The notes under the pieces were generated by a model. The model saw only the letters and a list, made by a program, of their open reading frames with translations. It was not told the origin of the DNA and made no database searches. 41,917 bases of DNA, from the NCBI GenBank assembly GCA_964490325.1, contig CAZBBX010000019.1:1-41917 (forward strand), given 5' to 3'. Of the stretch, positions 1 to 7,868 are shown in pieces. The translations under genes were made by a program, and so were the position numbers. Source of the stretch: DAOPJM01 sp964490325. GTDB taxonomy: Bacteria; Bacillota; Clostridia; Christensenellales; CAG-138. Position 1 is the first letter of the stretch. Every line of letters begins with the position of its first letter.

Positions 1-45
1 CCTCCCCCTACACGCAATCCCCCCTCACTTTTACCCGGAACTATT

Positions 46-729
46 TTACACCAACATGATGAGGTGATGGTGCTTGCCGCGATAGCGGCCGTCGCGGATG
101 CGCTCGATGATGTCATGCTCATAGGTGAAGGGATACTCGGGCAGCAGGATGCTGGTCGCGCCCACGGCAAGCCCGACGTACAGTGCCAAATGTCCCGCGT
201 GCCGCCCCATGACCTCCACCACGGACACGCGTTCGTGGGACTGCATGGTGTCCGCCAGCTTGTCGATGGCCTCTATGGCGGTGTTGGCGGCGGTGTCAAA
301 GCCGATGGTGTAGTGGCAGCAGCCGATGTCGTTGTCGATGGTTGCGGGTACGCCCACGGTGTTCACCCCCGCCTCGGACAGCTTGGATGCGCCGCGGAAG
401 GTGCCGTCGCCGCCGATGGCGACCAGACCGTCGATGCCCAAGTAGCGGCAGGTCTGTACGGCGCGGGCTATACCCTCGTCCGTACGAAACTCATCGCAGC
501 GAGCGGTATACAGGATGGTGCCGCCGCGTGCGGTGATGCCGTTGACGCTGCGGGCGTCCATTTCAAAGGTATCCGCGTGGATGAGGCCGTTGTAGCCGCG
601 CCGCACGCCGATAGGGATCACGTCATGCTGCAAGCAGTTGCGCACCGCGGCGCGGATCGCCGCGTTCATGCCGGGCGCGTCTCCGCCGCTGGTCAAAATA
701 CCGATGCGGCGCACTTTGTTTTCTTCCAT
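46..729 (-). CDS. pfkA: 6-phosphofructokinase, truncated at the C-terminus
   Basis: The protein (227 aa) matches the N-terminal two thirds of ATP-dependent phosphofructokinase, the glycolytic enzyme that phosphorylates fructose 6-phosphate. Visible motifs are the nucleotide loop TSGGDAPGMN (residues 13-22), GGDGT (106-110; Gly after the Asp is typical of ATP rather than pyrophosphate enzymes), the catalytic TIDND (130-134) and MGR (174-176). The family is about 320 residues. Here the frame ends with TAA right after LIMLV, where homologues continue into the AEG segment, so the last ~90 residues with further sugar-phosphate contacts are missing. The remaining 45 bases to the window edge show no continuation in any frame. 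The ATG has a GAGGT ribosome site. A TATACT at 766-771 may be a -10 box, without a good -35. Either a broken gene or an assembly break; the identity of the retained part is clear. Confidence 0.88.
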   Translation of the reverse strand: MEENKVRRIGILTSGGDAPGMNAAIRAAVRNCLQHDVIPIGVRRGYNGLIHADTFEMDARSVNGITARGGTILYTARCDEFRTDEGIARAVQTCRYLGIDGLVAIGGDGTFRGASKLSEAGVNTVGVPATIDNDIGCCHYTIGFDTAANTAIEAIDKLADTMQSHERVSVVEVMGRHAGHLALYVGLAVGATSILLPEYPFTYEHDIIERIRDGRYRGKHHHLIMLV

Positions 730-870
730 AGCTCTACCTCGTCTCGATCAATTTTTCCCAAATACAGTATAGCACAAGCGTTCCCATCCGTGCAGGGGCA
801 ATTTTTCGCAAACGGTAAAAAAAGCGTAAACAACTGCATAAAAGGGCAGGGACGCCGCAGCCGCTCCACG

Positions 871-900
871 AAAAAAGCGACGGGAGACCCCGCCGCTTTT
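871..900 (-). terminator. Rho-independent terminator of the 2003-921 operon
   Basis: Read on the minus strand, an 11-bp stem (AAAAGCGGCGG type, one G-U pair) closed by a GTCT loop is followed by a run of six T. It lies about 20 bases after the stop of the membrane-protein gene ending at 921 and before pfkA. Confidence 0.7.
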
Positions 901-920
901 CGCTTGTTGCTCTTGTTCTG

Positions 921-1367
921 TTACACTGCTTCGTTCAAGCCCACATACTCCGACTTGCCAAAGCCCAAGATGGGCAAAAAGACGTAGGGCAAAAAGACCA
1001 GCCCGCAGGCATAGCCGCCGCCGTGTCCAAACGCCTTGGACAGCTTCACCATGGTGATGATGGAGATGACGATGTTGGCAAAGGGGATGAGCTCCAGCAG
1101 GAAGTACCAGCCGTTGCCCCAGGTGATCTTGTAGAGGATGAAGCTGCTGTAAAACGGCACGATGGCTGCCCAGCCGTGCTGCTTTGCCTTGCGATAGATG
1201 AACCACTGCCCCACGATGGCAAGCGCCTCGATGGCAATGGAGAGCAGCCAGCAGATGGACCAAATGGAGACGGCGACCCCCACGAGCCAGCCCAGTCCCA
1301 AGGTCTCCAGCGCTTCCTGCCATCCCTCGGTGAAGCCACCGAACAATTCCGTCCAATTACAATACAT
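921..1367 (-). CDS. DUF5684-type multi-pass membrane protein
   Basis: A 148-residue hydrophobic protein with about four membrane segments (roughly residues 25-50, 66-82, 85-108 and 118-136). The segment KQHGWAAIVPFYSSFILYK, then a Gly-Trp hydrophobic stretch and PFANIVISIITM, and the ending FLPILGFGKSEYVG follow the pattern I know from DUF5684, a small membrane domain of unknown function also found joined to signal-peptidase-like proteins. No catalytic residues are evident. The ATG is preceded by GGGAGG. It lies 15 bases downstream of the lipoprotein gene 2003-1383, shares its promoter, and ends at the terminator 871-900. The function is unknown; the family assignment is from memory of the pattern. 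Confidence 0.75.
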   Translation of the reverse strand: MYCNWTELFGGFTEGWQEALETLGLGWLVGVAVSIWSICWLLSIAIEALAIVGQWFIYRKAKQHGWAAIVPFYSSFILYKITWGNGWYFLLELIPFANIVISIITMVKLSKAFGHGGGYACGLVFLPYVFLPILGFGKSEYVGLNEAV

Positions 1368-1382
1368 ACTTATTGCCTCCCT

Positions 1383-2003
1383 TTAATAAAACAGTTGGAA
1401 GATATCGTCGAAGAGGTACCAGCCCTCGTCGATCTTTATGAAGTGGCAGTCCAACACATGCACTTCGTCTGCGCCGTTGACCGTGCCGTGGGTGGTGACG
1501 GTGACCAGCTTGCCCTCCGTGATGCGCGAGCCGTCGATGCCGTAGGAGGCATAGTTGCTGCGCACGGAGGCCATGGTATCCGCATCCGCTTCCGTAACGG
1601 AGTCGATGGTCCAGTTGAGGTCGCTCGGCATGGCAAGCTCGGCAAGGTTTTCGCCCATCAGCTCGTATGCGTCCGCCAGTGTCTGACCGCCTGCCGTCCA
1701 GTAGGCCTCGTGATACACGGAAACGATCAGCTGCGCGTTGCTCGTCTTAAGGCCGTTTAGGAAGTTGTCCAGCTGCTGCTCGAAGCCCTCCGGCTCCGCA
1801 GTCGGCACAAGGGTAGGCTCGTCTGAGGAAAGGGCGTCCGAAGTGTCCGCGGTCCCCGCGGCGTCCGTCTGCGAAGGGGCCGCGCTCGTCTGCGCTTCCT
1901 GCTTGGCACAGGCGCTTAGATCGATCACACCCGTAAACAGCAGCGCACACACAAGTACGCAGCAGACCGCCACGACCGCCAAGATAATAACGGTTTTTTT
2001 CAC
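1383..2003 (-). CDS. Putative secreted lipoprotein, function unknown
   Basis: A 206-residue protein that starts at GTG (2003) behind AGGAGG. Residues 4-28 form a hydrophobic export signal ending in a possible lipobox, LSAC, with Cys32 as the lipidated residue. A Ser/Thr/Asp/Pro-rich linker (about 33-70) leads to a C-terminal domain of about 130 residues with an amphipathic helix (QQLDNFLNGLKTSN) followed by alternating beta-type segments and an aromatic end (GWYLFDDIFQLFY). This is compatible with an NTF2-like or DUF4878-like fold, but I do not recognise a definite family. It is the first gene of a two-gene operon with the DUF5684 membrane protein. Confidence 0.8.
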   Translation of the reverse strand: MKKTVIILAVVAVCCVLVCALLFTGVIDLSACAKQEAQTSAAPSQTDAAGTADTSDALSSDEPTLVPTAEPEGFEQQLDNFLNGLKTSNAQLIVSVYHEAYWTAGGQTLADAYELMGENLAELAMPSDLNWTIDSVTEADADTMASVRSNYASYGIDGSRITEGKLVTVTTHGTVNGADEVHVLDCHFIKIDEGWYLFDDIFQLFY

Positions 2004-2047
2004 CGATTTGATCCTCCTGATCGGGTATTTGCCAAAGTGGCAGTTTC

Positions 2048-2076
2048 ATTATAGCGGAAAGCAAGCCAATATGCAA
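2048..2076 (-). promoter_or_regulatory. Sigma-A type promoter for the 2003-921 operon
   Basis: On the minus strand, TTGCAT (2076-2071) and TATAAT (2053-2048) are separated by 17 bases. The predicted start of transcription lies about 40 bases before the GTG at 2003. The left edge of the CYTH relic abuts this promoter. Confidence 0.7.
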
Positions 2077-2080
2077 GAGT

Positions 2081-2363
2081 GCTGCTTTACGGCGACAGCG
2101 TGCCTGCAGGAGCGCCGACGAGTTTATGCAGCGCCTTGCAAGGCACAGCCCCAACGAGGTCTGCCCTGCAAAATGGGTGCTTTGAGCCGTACGTCTATCC
2201 GTTTTGGATGGATCGCGCCATTTTAGAGATCGAGCTGCGGGACGAAGCGCAGGCCATCGTCTTCCCGCCCTTCCTGCAGCCCATTCGCAATGTCACGGGG
2301 GAAGCGCCTATCTTGACCGCAGCTTGGCAAAGGCCGTTCCCCTTGAGGCGCTTCCTAAATAAA
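2081..2363 (+). pseudogene. Relic of a CYTH-domain (triphosphatase-like) gene
   Basis: The 370-base gap between two minus-strand genes holds degraded plus-strand coding sequence. One frame (codons from 2081) reads SADEFMQRLARHSPNE and stops at 2183. The next frame (from 2181) reads FEPYVYPFWMDRAILEIELR, then IVFPPFLQPIRNVTGEA. Both parts, in this order, match the C-terminal half of CYTH-domain proteins (inorganic triphosphatase / adenylate cyclase-like), where the pattern is roughly EFM-x-LL, then FE-DVYPFW-DRA-EIEL, then FPP-VIREVTG. The two halves are joined by a frameshift near 2170-2183, and no start codon or N-terminal half is present, so this is a dead fragment. A database search would settle the family. 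Confidence 0.55.
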
Positions 2364-2374
2364 ATGTCTTACGT

Positions 2375-4204
2375 TTATGCGACTGGCAGTACGGCCTCCA
2401 GCTTGACCGTGTAGCGCAAAATGACAGCCGCGTCCGCAGCCGTGACGCCTGCCTTGCCGTCCACGTCGGCGTTTCGGAGCGCCTGCGCGCCAAGGACGTC
2501 GAGCTTGACCATATAGCGCAGGATCGCTGCCGCGTCCGCCGCGTTGACCGCGCCGCTGCAGTCGGCGTCGCCTGCAAGCACGTTCACTTCGGGCAGCAGG
2601 GTGGTCAGGCTGCCCGCATACGACCCGCTGTGCCGATGGTTTTCGGTATCGGTGGGGATATAGCCGTCGTTCTGTGCGGCAAGCGCGGCCAAGGCGTCAA
2701 TTGCGCAGACATTGTCGACATAGCTGACGCTGTCCACAAGATAGCCAGCATCGATCCACGCCGTAAAGCGGCTGTTGGAGGTGGAAACGTACTCGTTGAC
2801 GGCAACGAGCGTTGTTGCCGTCTGCCAGCCCGTCGCCCAAGCACCGTTAAGGTAGACGCATTCGCCGTTTATGACCAGCGCGTTTGAATACAGGTCGACG
2901 CCGTACATATAGTTGTAATCCCGACTGAGCGTATCAAAGAGCGTTTTGTAGCTGACGCGGAACACGTAGATCTGATTGTCAAAGGGCAGCATGGTGTAGA
3001 TATCGCCCTTGGTGACAGAGCGCTTGTCGCTGCCGTCGGCAAGGAGAAAGCTTGTGCGGATGCCGCCGCCGTTGTTCACGCCCACTAGCGAACCCGTGGC
3101 GCGGTTGTACAGATCGCACACAAAATTGCCCGCCGTGACGCCCTGCACATCCTGCGTGACATAGCCCAGTACGGCGGAAAGGGTGTCCGCAACGCCTGCC
3201 ACGGCACGGGTGGAGATGGCGTAGACCGTCGGGTCGAGATCTTTAAGCGCCGCGGCGGTGCAGTCCCCCACGCTCGTCCAGTGCGGATCCACCACATCAA
3301 CCTTCCCGTTTGTAAACGTCAGCGTCGCTTGGCCGTAGGTGGTCGCCTTTGCCCCCGCCTGCATATACGCAAGGTCCCCGCTATAGCCCGCCGTGTTGGT
3401 GTGGGAATGTCCGCCCAGCACCAGATCCACAGCGGAGCCTGCAAACATGCTCGCCGTGGAGGCCGCGCCGTTGTGCGCCAGCACGATGACAGCGTCCGCT
3501 CCCTCCGCCTTCAGCGTGGAGGCAAGGGCGGTGACGCGGGAAGCGGAAGCGTCGATGTAGTACGCCGCAAATTCGGAGGGCATGATGTCCGAGGCGTAGT
3601 TGCCTGCGTAGCCGATGACCGCTATGGTCACAGCCCGAGTCGTCCCATCGTACGCCGTGGCGGTCTTGTTCAGCAGAACATAGTCCCTGCAGACGCTTGC
3701 CCGCTTGCCGCTGCTTGTTTCAAACAGATCACAGCACAGCACGGGGATCAGGCAGTCCACCGTTTCCCCCGCTGCGTTCACATAGTTCGTCATGGTGCCG
3801 TCCGGATCGCAGGTGTTCGTGACGCCCCAGTCAAATTCGTGATTGCCCAAGGCCACCGCGTCGTAGCCGATGGCGTCGTAGGCCTCGACAAGGGGCTTGC
3901 CGTCCTGTAGGTTGGACACCACGTTGCCCTGATAGATGTCGCCGCCGTCCAGCACCACCGTGGTGGCACGGTCGCCGTCTGTGCGCGCTGCGGAGATGGT
4001 CTTTGCGATGTACGCCATGCGGTACTCGTATTGTGCCGCATCGCCCGACGAGGTGTCCACCAGATGACCGTGGACGTCCGTGGTCTCAAAGACGGGCAGC
4101 AGGTAGGTCTTGGAGTCGGCGCGGGTCACCGCTCCCGTGGGCAGCACCAGAAACAGCAACACGGCCGCCAAGACTGCCGAGAACCATTTGCGAAACTGTT
4201 GCAT
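2375..4204 (-). CDS. Secreted 5'-nucleotidase family protein with C-terminal dockerin
   Basis: A 609-residue exported protein. Residues 1-29 are a signal peptide. Residues ~35-290 are a calcineurin-like metallophosphatase domain with every metal motif: DVHG (Asp43, His45), LDGGD, LGNHEFDWG, VLAHNG and GGHSH. The second half is the 5'-nucleotidase C-terminal substrate domain (GNFVCDLYNRATG, NNGGGIRTS, MLPFDNQIYVF). Residues 545-609 are a type I dockerin with two calcium-loop repeats (GDADCSGAVNAADAAAILRY and ADVDGKAGVTAADAAVILRY). The family hydrolyses nucleotides, cyclic nucleotides or related phosphate esters outside the cell. A dockerin normally docks onto a cohesin scaffold. The ATG has AGGAGG. 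It is divergent from the MATE gene and relates to the larger nucleotidase at 10822. The precise substrate is unknown. Confidence 0.92.
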   Translation of the reverse strand: MQQFRKWFSAVLAAVLLFLVLPTGAVTRADSKTYLLPVFETTDVHGHLVDTSSGDAAQYEYRMAYIAKTISAARTDGDRATTVVLDGGDIYQGNVVSNLQDGKPLVEAYDAIGYDAVALGNHEFDWGVTNTCDPDGTMTNYVNAAGETVDCLIPVLCCDLFETSSGKRASVCRDYVLLNKTATAYDGTTRAVTIAVIGYAGNYASDIMPSEFAAYYIDASASRVTALASTLKAEGADAVIVLAHNGAASTASMFAGSAVDLVLGGHSHTNTAGYSGDLAYMQAGAKATTYGQATLTFTNGKVDVVDPHWTSVGDCTAAALKDLDPTVYAISTRAVAGVADTLSAVLGYVTQDVQGVTAGNFVCDLYNRATGSLVGVNNGGGIRTSFLLADGSDKRSVTKGDIYTMLPFDNQIYVFRVSYKTLFDTLSRDYNYMYGVDLYSNALVINGECVYLNGAWATGWQTATTLVAVNEYVSTSNSRFTAWIDAGYLVDSVSYVDNVCAIDALAALAAQNDGYIPTDTENHRHSGSYAGSLTTLLPEVNVLAGDADCSGAVNAADAAAILRYMVKLDVLGAQALRNADVDGKAGVTAADAAVILRYTVKLEAVLPVA

Positions 4205-4236
4205 ACTGCCTCCTTATGGAAACTTTTATTTCCTTA

Positions 4237-4265
4237 ACTGTAATGCACGCAGCGGCTTCTGTCAA
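4237..4265 (-). promoter_or_regulatory. Promoter for the dockerin nucleotidase
   Basis: On the minus strand, TTGACA (4265-4260), a 17-base spacer and TACAGT (4242-4237). The -35 box is part of the left arm of the inverted repeat 4261-4286. Confidence 0.5.
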
Positions 4266-4286
4266 GCTTCCCTGCCGAAGCTTGAC
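4261..4286. repeat. Perfect 10-bp inverted repeat between divergent genes
   Basis: GTCAAGCTTC, a 6-base spacer, then GAAGCTTGAC. Each arm carries the TTGAC of the -35 box of one of two divergent promoters, so a protein bound here could affect both the nucleotidase and the MATE exporter. This could also be a chance consequence of back-to-back -35 boxes; the match extends five bases beyond TTGAC in each arm. Confidence 0.6.
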
Positions 4287-4310
4287 GGTATTGCTTGCAT
4301 TCTGTATTTT
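4282..4310 (+). promoter_or_regulatory. Promoter for the MATE exporter
   Basis: TTGACG (4282-4287), a 17-base spacer and TATTTT (4305-4310). The -35 box lies in the right arm of the inverted repeat. Confidence 0.5.
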
Positions 4311-4354
4311 AGTATGCTAAAGTACTATCCAACAGGCGGGCAGCGACCCACCCG

Positions 4355-5806
4355 ATGATTCCCAAAAGGATGGTTCGTTTCGGTATGGTCAACCCCCTAA
4401 AACGCCTGTACGATCCCCGGTACATGGTCAAAGAAGAGCTCGTCTGCGGTCCCCTTCCCACAATGAAGGAGGCCTATGCGACCAACCTGCACATCTCATG
4501 GCCGTCGGCGCTGGAATCGGTGCTGGTAGCGGCAATGGGTCTGTTCGACACCATGATGGTGGGCAGGCTCGGCTCCGCCGCCATCAGCGCGGTGGGCATC
4601 ACCACGCAGCCGAAATTCTTGCTGATGGCGCTGCTGATCTCCCTCAACACGGGCATCACTGCCGTCGTGGCAAGACGCAAGGGCGAAAAGGACTACGAGG
4701 GCGCGCGCCGCGTGCTCAAGCAGAGCCTCATCCTCACCGCGCTTTTGTCCGCCCTCATGACGGTCGCCGCCATGTTCCTTGCCGAGCCGCTGCTGCGCTT
4801 GGCGGGTGCAAACGATGATTATTTGGTTGACGCAATCGATTACTTCCGCATCGTCATGTTCGGACAGTACTTCGGCTGCATGGGTATGTGCATCAACGCG
4901 GCACAGCGCGGCTACGGCAACACGCGCATCTCCATGCTGTCCAACACCGCCGCGAACCTCACCAACATCCTGTTCAACTGGCTGCTGATCAACGGCATAT
5001 GGATCTTTCCCCGCTTGGAGGTGCGCGGCGCCGCCATCGCAACGGCACTCGGCAGCTTTGTCGCCTTTTTGATGGCGCTGATGAGCATCCTGCGCAGCGA
5101 CAAGACCATCGACCGCAGCCGCATGACGCTGCTTGAGAAGGGCAGCTGGCGCTTTGAGCCGAAGACCCTGCGCTCCGTGTTCACGGTGGGCGGCTCCGCC
5201 TTTGCCGAGCAGTTCTGCATGCGTGTGGGCTTTTTCCTGTATGTGGCGCTGGTGGCAAGGCTTGGTACCACGCCCTACGCCACCCATCTGATCTGCATGA
5301 ACATCGTCCATGTTTCCTTTGCGTTTGCGGACGGCTTCGGCATAGGCGCAACGGCGCTGGTTGGACAGTCGCTGGGAGCGAAACGCCCCGACCTTGCCAT
5401 GATCTACGGCAAGGTGGGACAGCGCTACTCCTCCACCGTGGGGGTCATCCTGTGCGTACTGTTCATCCTGCTGCGAAGGCAGATGATCGGCCTGTTTTCG
5501 GAGGATCCCGCCGTCATCGACCTTGGCAGCACCATCATGTTCATCATTGCCGCCACCTGCTTGGTGCAGACCTCGCAGGTCGTGCTGTCGGGCTGCCTAA
5601 GGGGAGCGGGCGATGCGCGCTATGTCGCGCTTGCCAGTCTCATCAGCGTGGGGATCGTGCGTCCCAGCTTGAGCTGGCTGTTATGCTACCCGTTGGGACT
5701 GGGCCTTGTGGGCGCTTGGCTGGGGCTGTTCACCGACCAGCTGCTGCGCCTGATCTTCTCCGGCGTCCGCTTTGCGGGCAGCAAATGGACGAAGGTCAAG
5801 CTGTAG
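4355..5806 (+). CDS. MATE family efflux transporter
   Basis: A 483-residue integral membrane protein with about twelve hydrophobic segments and the two-fold MATE pattern. The first half carries PSALESVLVAAMGLFDTMMV near residue 50 and RLGSAAISAVGITTQPKF. The loop MCINAAQRGYGNTRISM and the second-half segment CLRGAGDARYVALASLIS are typical of MATE proteins, which export cationic drugs, toxins or metabolites using a Na+ or H+ gradient. The first ~35 residues are a hydrophilic extension. The ATG at 4355 has no clear ribosome site; an in-frame ATG at 4385 follows an AAAAGG and could be the real start. It is transcribed alone and ends at a strong terminator. The substrate cannot be told from sequence. 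Confidence 0.93.
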   Translation: MIPKRMVRFGMVNPLKRLYDPRYMVKEELVCGPLPTMKEAYATNLHISWPSALESVLVAAMGLFDTMMVGRLGSAAISAVGITTQPKFLLMALLISLNTGITAVVARRKGEKDYEGARRVLKQSLILTALLSALMTVAAMFLAEPLLRLAGANDDYLVDAIDYFRIVMFGQYFGCMGMCINAAQRGYGNTRISMLSNTAANLTNILFNWLLINGIWIFPRLEVRGAAIATALGSFVAFLMALMSILRSDKTIDRSRMTLLEKGSWRFEPKTLRSVFTVGGSAFAEQFCMRVGFFLYVALVARLGTTPYATHLICMNIVHVSFAFADGFGIGATALVGQSLGAKRPDLAMIYGKVGQRYSSTVGVILCVLFILLRRQMIGLFSEDPAVIDLGSTIMFIIAATCLVQTSQVVLSGCLRGAGDARYVALASLISVGIVRPSLSWLLCYPLGLGLVGAWLGLFTDQLLRLIFSGVRFAGSKWTKVKL

Positions 5807-5841
5807 GCATTCCTCCTCTGTATAAGCTGCAAGGGCTTTCT

Positions 5842-5870
5842 GCTGCGCCGTGAAAAGCGCAGCTTTTTTT
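5842..5870 (+). terminator. Rho-independent terminator of the MATE gene
   Basis: GCTGCGC, an 8-base loop, GCGCAGC, then seven T. The T run touches the stop codon of the convergent lipoprotein gene. Confidence 0.85.
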
Positions 5871-7122
5871 ATGGGCGGAGCTGGATCACTGCGTACACTA
5901 AGTCGTGGTCGCTCACACCCGTGTCGCTCGTTTCCACGATGCGCACCGCGGCGGGGACGATCCCGTCCGTATAGAGGATGTTGTCCAAGATCTTCGGCAC
6001 GGAGCCGTCGCCGAAGGTGTTTTTGTCGATGTTGACCGCGTAGAGCGTGGGCAGCAGCTCATGGAGCCTTGGGGGGGAGCAGTTGAAATCTCCCGTCAGC
6101 ACATACTTTGTAAGGCCGCAGGCCGCCAGCTCATAGCGCAGGGAGCAGAGGTTGCGGGACTTTAGGCACATCGGCCCATCGTCCACATGCACGTTATAGA
6201 CGGCCGCCGCCCCGCCGTTAAGCAGCACCCTTGCATAGCCCAGCACCCGCGCTTCCCGTCCCTCGGCGACCTCCAAGCGGATGGTCGCGGCGTCCACGAG
6301 GGGATACTTGGACAGGATGGCCGTGCCGTAGCCGCCGCCCTGATAGGAAAGCGCCTTGGAAAAGACATAGTACGGATAGTCCGCCGCCTCAGCAAGCAGG
6401 CGCAGCAGATCCTGTCCGTTTGCCCGCTTGGTGCCAACGTCGATCTCCTGCACGCAGACCACGTCCGCATCGATGGTCTTTAGAAGCGCCGCCGCTTCCT
6501 CCACCTGCGTGCCGTTGCCCAGATTGTGGACGTTCCACGATGCCAATGTGTAGCAAAGCAGCTCGTCCTGCGCGGCGTTCGCTTCACTGAGGACGGCGCG
6601 GTCGGCGGGCAGATAGGCGGTCGATCCGTTGACAAGGAGCTTTAAAAAGCCCTTCGCCTGCCCCGTCACGGCGTAGCTCTCCCCCGTATGCACGGTCGTC
6701 ACGCGGTCGGAACGCTTGTCCGCCCGCCTGTAGACGGGGCTGTCGCGCTGCACCTCGGCAAGCGTGACCGTGTCGGGAGCGGACAGGGTCGCCTCCCCCG
6801 TGGGGGAGGGAAAGGGCGTCGTCCAAGGCGGACTGGGCGTGGGCGTGCTGCCGTCTGCAAAGACCGTTGGCGCGGTCGTGGGCAGCGGAACAAAGCTGAT
6901 CTCGGGGGAAACATACAGGCCGTCCACCATCCTGCCGCCGTCGGTGGGCGAAGGGGTGGGCGTGGAGGCGGGCGCGGCAGTGAGGATCGCTATGGGCGCG
7001 GGGGTCGCGGTGGGCGCGGCAGGGCTTTCGGTCGGCGCGGCCGTGGGCGCGGGGGCGGACGCCCTGCAGCCCGAAAGCAGCAGCAGCGCGCAGACAATTA
7101 GGAGCCTCCCGCGGCGGCTCAC
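5869..7122 (-). CDS. Lipoprotein with SH3-like and endonuclease/exonuclease/phosphatase domains
   Basis: A 417-residue protein. I place the start at GTG 7122, which overlaps the stop of the upstream XRE gene (GTGA) and has AGGAGG just before it. A longer open frame upstream lies inside other genes and has no signal. Residues 5-19 are a lipoprotein signal ending LLSGC (Cys19). A Pro/Thr/Ala linker (to ~115) leads to an SH3-like segment (~125-180, SPVYRRADKRSDRVTTV) and then an EEP-fold domain (~195-417) with ASWNVHN, VCVQEID, YNVHVDDG, LTGDFNCSP and the terminal SDHD. This fold hydrolyses phosphodiesters of nucleic acids or lipids using a divalent metal. The surface location suggests extracellular DNA or phosphoester degradation. 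It is the last gene of a three-gene operon with DUF2975 and XRE proteins. Confidence 0.88.
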   Translation of the reverse strand: MSRRGRLLIVCALLLLSGCRASAPAPTAAPTESPAAPTATPAPIAILTAAPASTPTPSPTDGGRMVDGLYVSPEISFVPLPTTAPTVFADGSTPTPSPPWTTPFPSPTGEATLSAPDTVTLAEVQRDSPVYRRADKRSDRVTTVHTGESYAVTGQAKGFLKLLVNGSTAYLPADRAVLSEANAAQDELLCYTLASWNVHNLGNGTQVEEAAALLKTIDADVVCVQEIDVGTKRANGQDLLRLLAEAADYPYYVFSKALSYQGGGYGTAILSKYPLVDAATIRLEVAEGREARVLGYARVLLNGGAAAVYNVHVDDGPMCLKSRNLCSLRYELAACGLTKYVLTGDFNCSPPRLHELLPTLYAVNIDKNTFGDGSVPKILDNILYTDGIVPAAVRIVETSDTGVSDHDLVYAVIQLRP

Positions 7123-7352
7123 GCTTTGGCCTCCTCTTGCTCCTCCTCGTCGGAGACGTACTGCATCAGCTCGCCCGGCTGACAGTTCAGCTCGCGGCAG
7201 AGCTTGCACAGCGTGTCCATGCGGACGGCGCGCGCCTTGCCTGTCTTGAGGATGGACATGTTGGCGGGGGTGATGCCCACGCGGCGGGACAGCTCGGTCA
7301 GGCTCAGCTTGCGCTTGAGCAGCATAAGGTCGATGGTAAAATTGATGTGCAT
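7119..7352 (-). CDS. Small XRE family (Cro/C1-type) transcriptional regulator
   Basis: A 77-residue protein that is almost entirely one helix-turn-helix domain: LSLTELSRRVGITPANMSIL (residues 16-35) is the helix-turn-helix, followed by the TGKARAVRMDTLCKLCRELN helix pair. It resembles the YozG-type regulators usually found next to DUF2975 membrane proteins. The C-terminus is acidic (DEEEQEE). ATG 7352 has AGGAGG; the gene follows DUF2975 by 9 bases, and its stop overlaps the GTG of the lipoprotein, which suggests translational coupling. By analogy it may repress its own operon. Confidence 0.9.
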   Translation of the reverse strand: MHINFTIDLMLLKRKLSLTELSRRVGITPANMSILKTGKARAVRMDTLCKLCRELNCQPGELMQYVSDEEEQEEAKA

Positions 7353-7361
7353 ATGCGCCTC

Positions 7362-7841
7362 CTATACCGTCAGGTCCACTTCTTCCTGCAATGAGACCGC
7401 CTTGCCGATGAGCGCAGCCAGCAGAAAGGCCGCCGCCGCCACGCACAGCCCCGCCACCAGTACGCCGCTGCCAAGCAGCAGCATCCCTGCGTCCGCCGCG
7501 CCGCCGATCAAAAGAAGCAGCGCCGCGGCAAGCACGATCGCGCAGTCCGTCAGCGCGCAAAGGCCGATCAGGCGCATCATTGTATCGCTGCTTTTTGAAA
7601 AGGAGCGATCCATGGCTATGTTTTTGAGTACGCACAAAAAGGCGCCGATGGCGGCGGCAACAGGCAGCGCCGTCAGCAGCAGCAGGACGGTGCAGGGGGT
7701 CTGCAGCGCCGTCTTGTCGGGGAAGTCCGCGAAATGCTCCGCCACCGCACGGGGCAGAAAATAAATGTAGAAGAACAGAAAAATACAGCTGAGCAGCAGA
7801 ACGCAGATCGCCGTCAGGCGGGTCAAACGAGAACGCTTCAT
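7362..7841 (-). CDS. DUF2975 membrane protein
   Basis: A 159-residue protein with four predicted membrane segments (about residues 10-30, 52-74, 95-115 and 120-145). Between segments 2 and 3 is the short motif FLCVLKNIAMDRSFSKSS, typical of DUF2975, ahead of a segment that ends in a cytoplasmic tail. I chose ATG 7841 because it has GGGAGG eight bases upstream. An in-frame ATG at 7898 lies in the -35 box of the predicted promoter and so cannot be the start. DUF2975 proteins are commonly encoded beside a small XRE regulator, as here; their role is unknown, but a membrane-bound partner of the regulator is a reasonable inference. Confidence 0.88.
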   Translation of the reverse strand: MKRSRLTRLTAICVLLLSCIFLFFYIYFLPRAVAEHFADFPDKTALQTPCTVLLLLTALPVAAAIGAFLCVLKNIAMDRSFSKSSDTMMRLIGLCALTDCAIVLAAALLLLIGGAADAGMLLLGSGVLVAGLCVAAAAFLLAALIGKAVSLQEEVDLTV

Positions 7842-7868
7842 CGTCGCACCTCCCTTTGTGGTACCTGC

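Noticed and set aside
64..987. Plus-strand open frame of 307 codons over pfkA.
   Set aside because: Antisense to clear phosphofructokinase motifs, no ribosome site, and it runs through a promoter and terminator.
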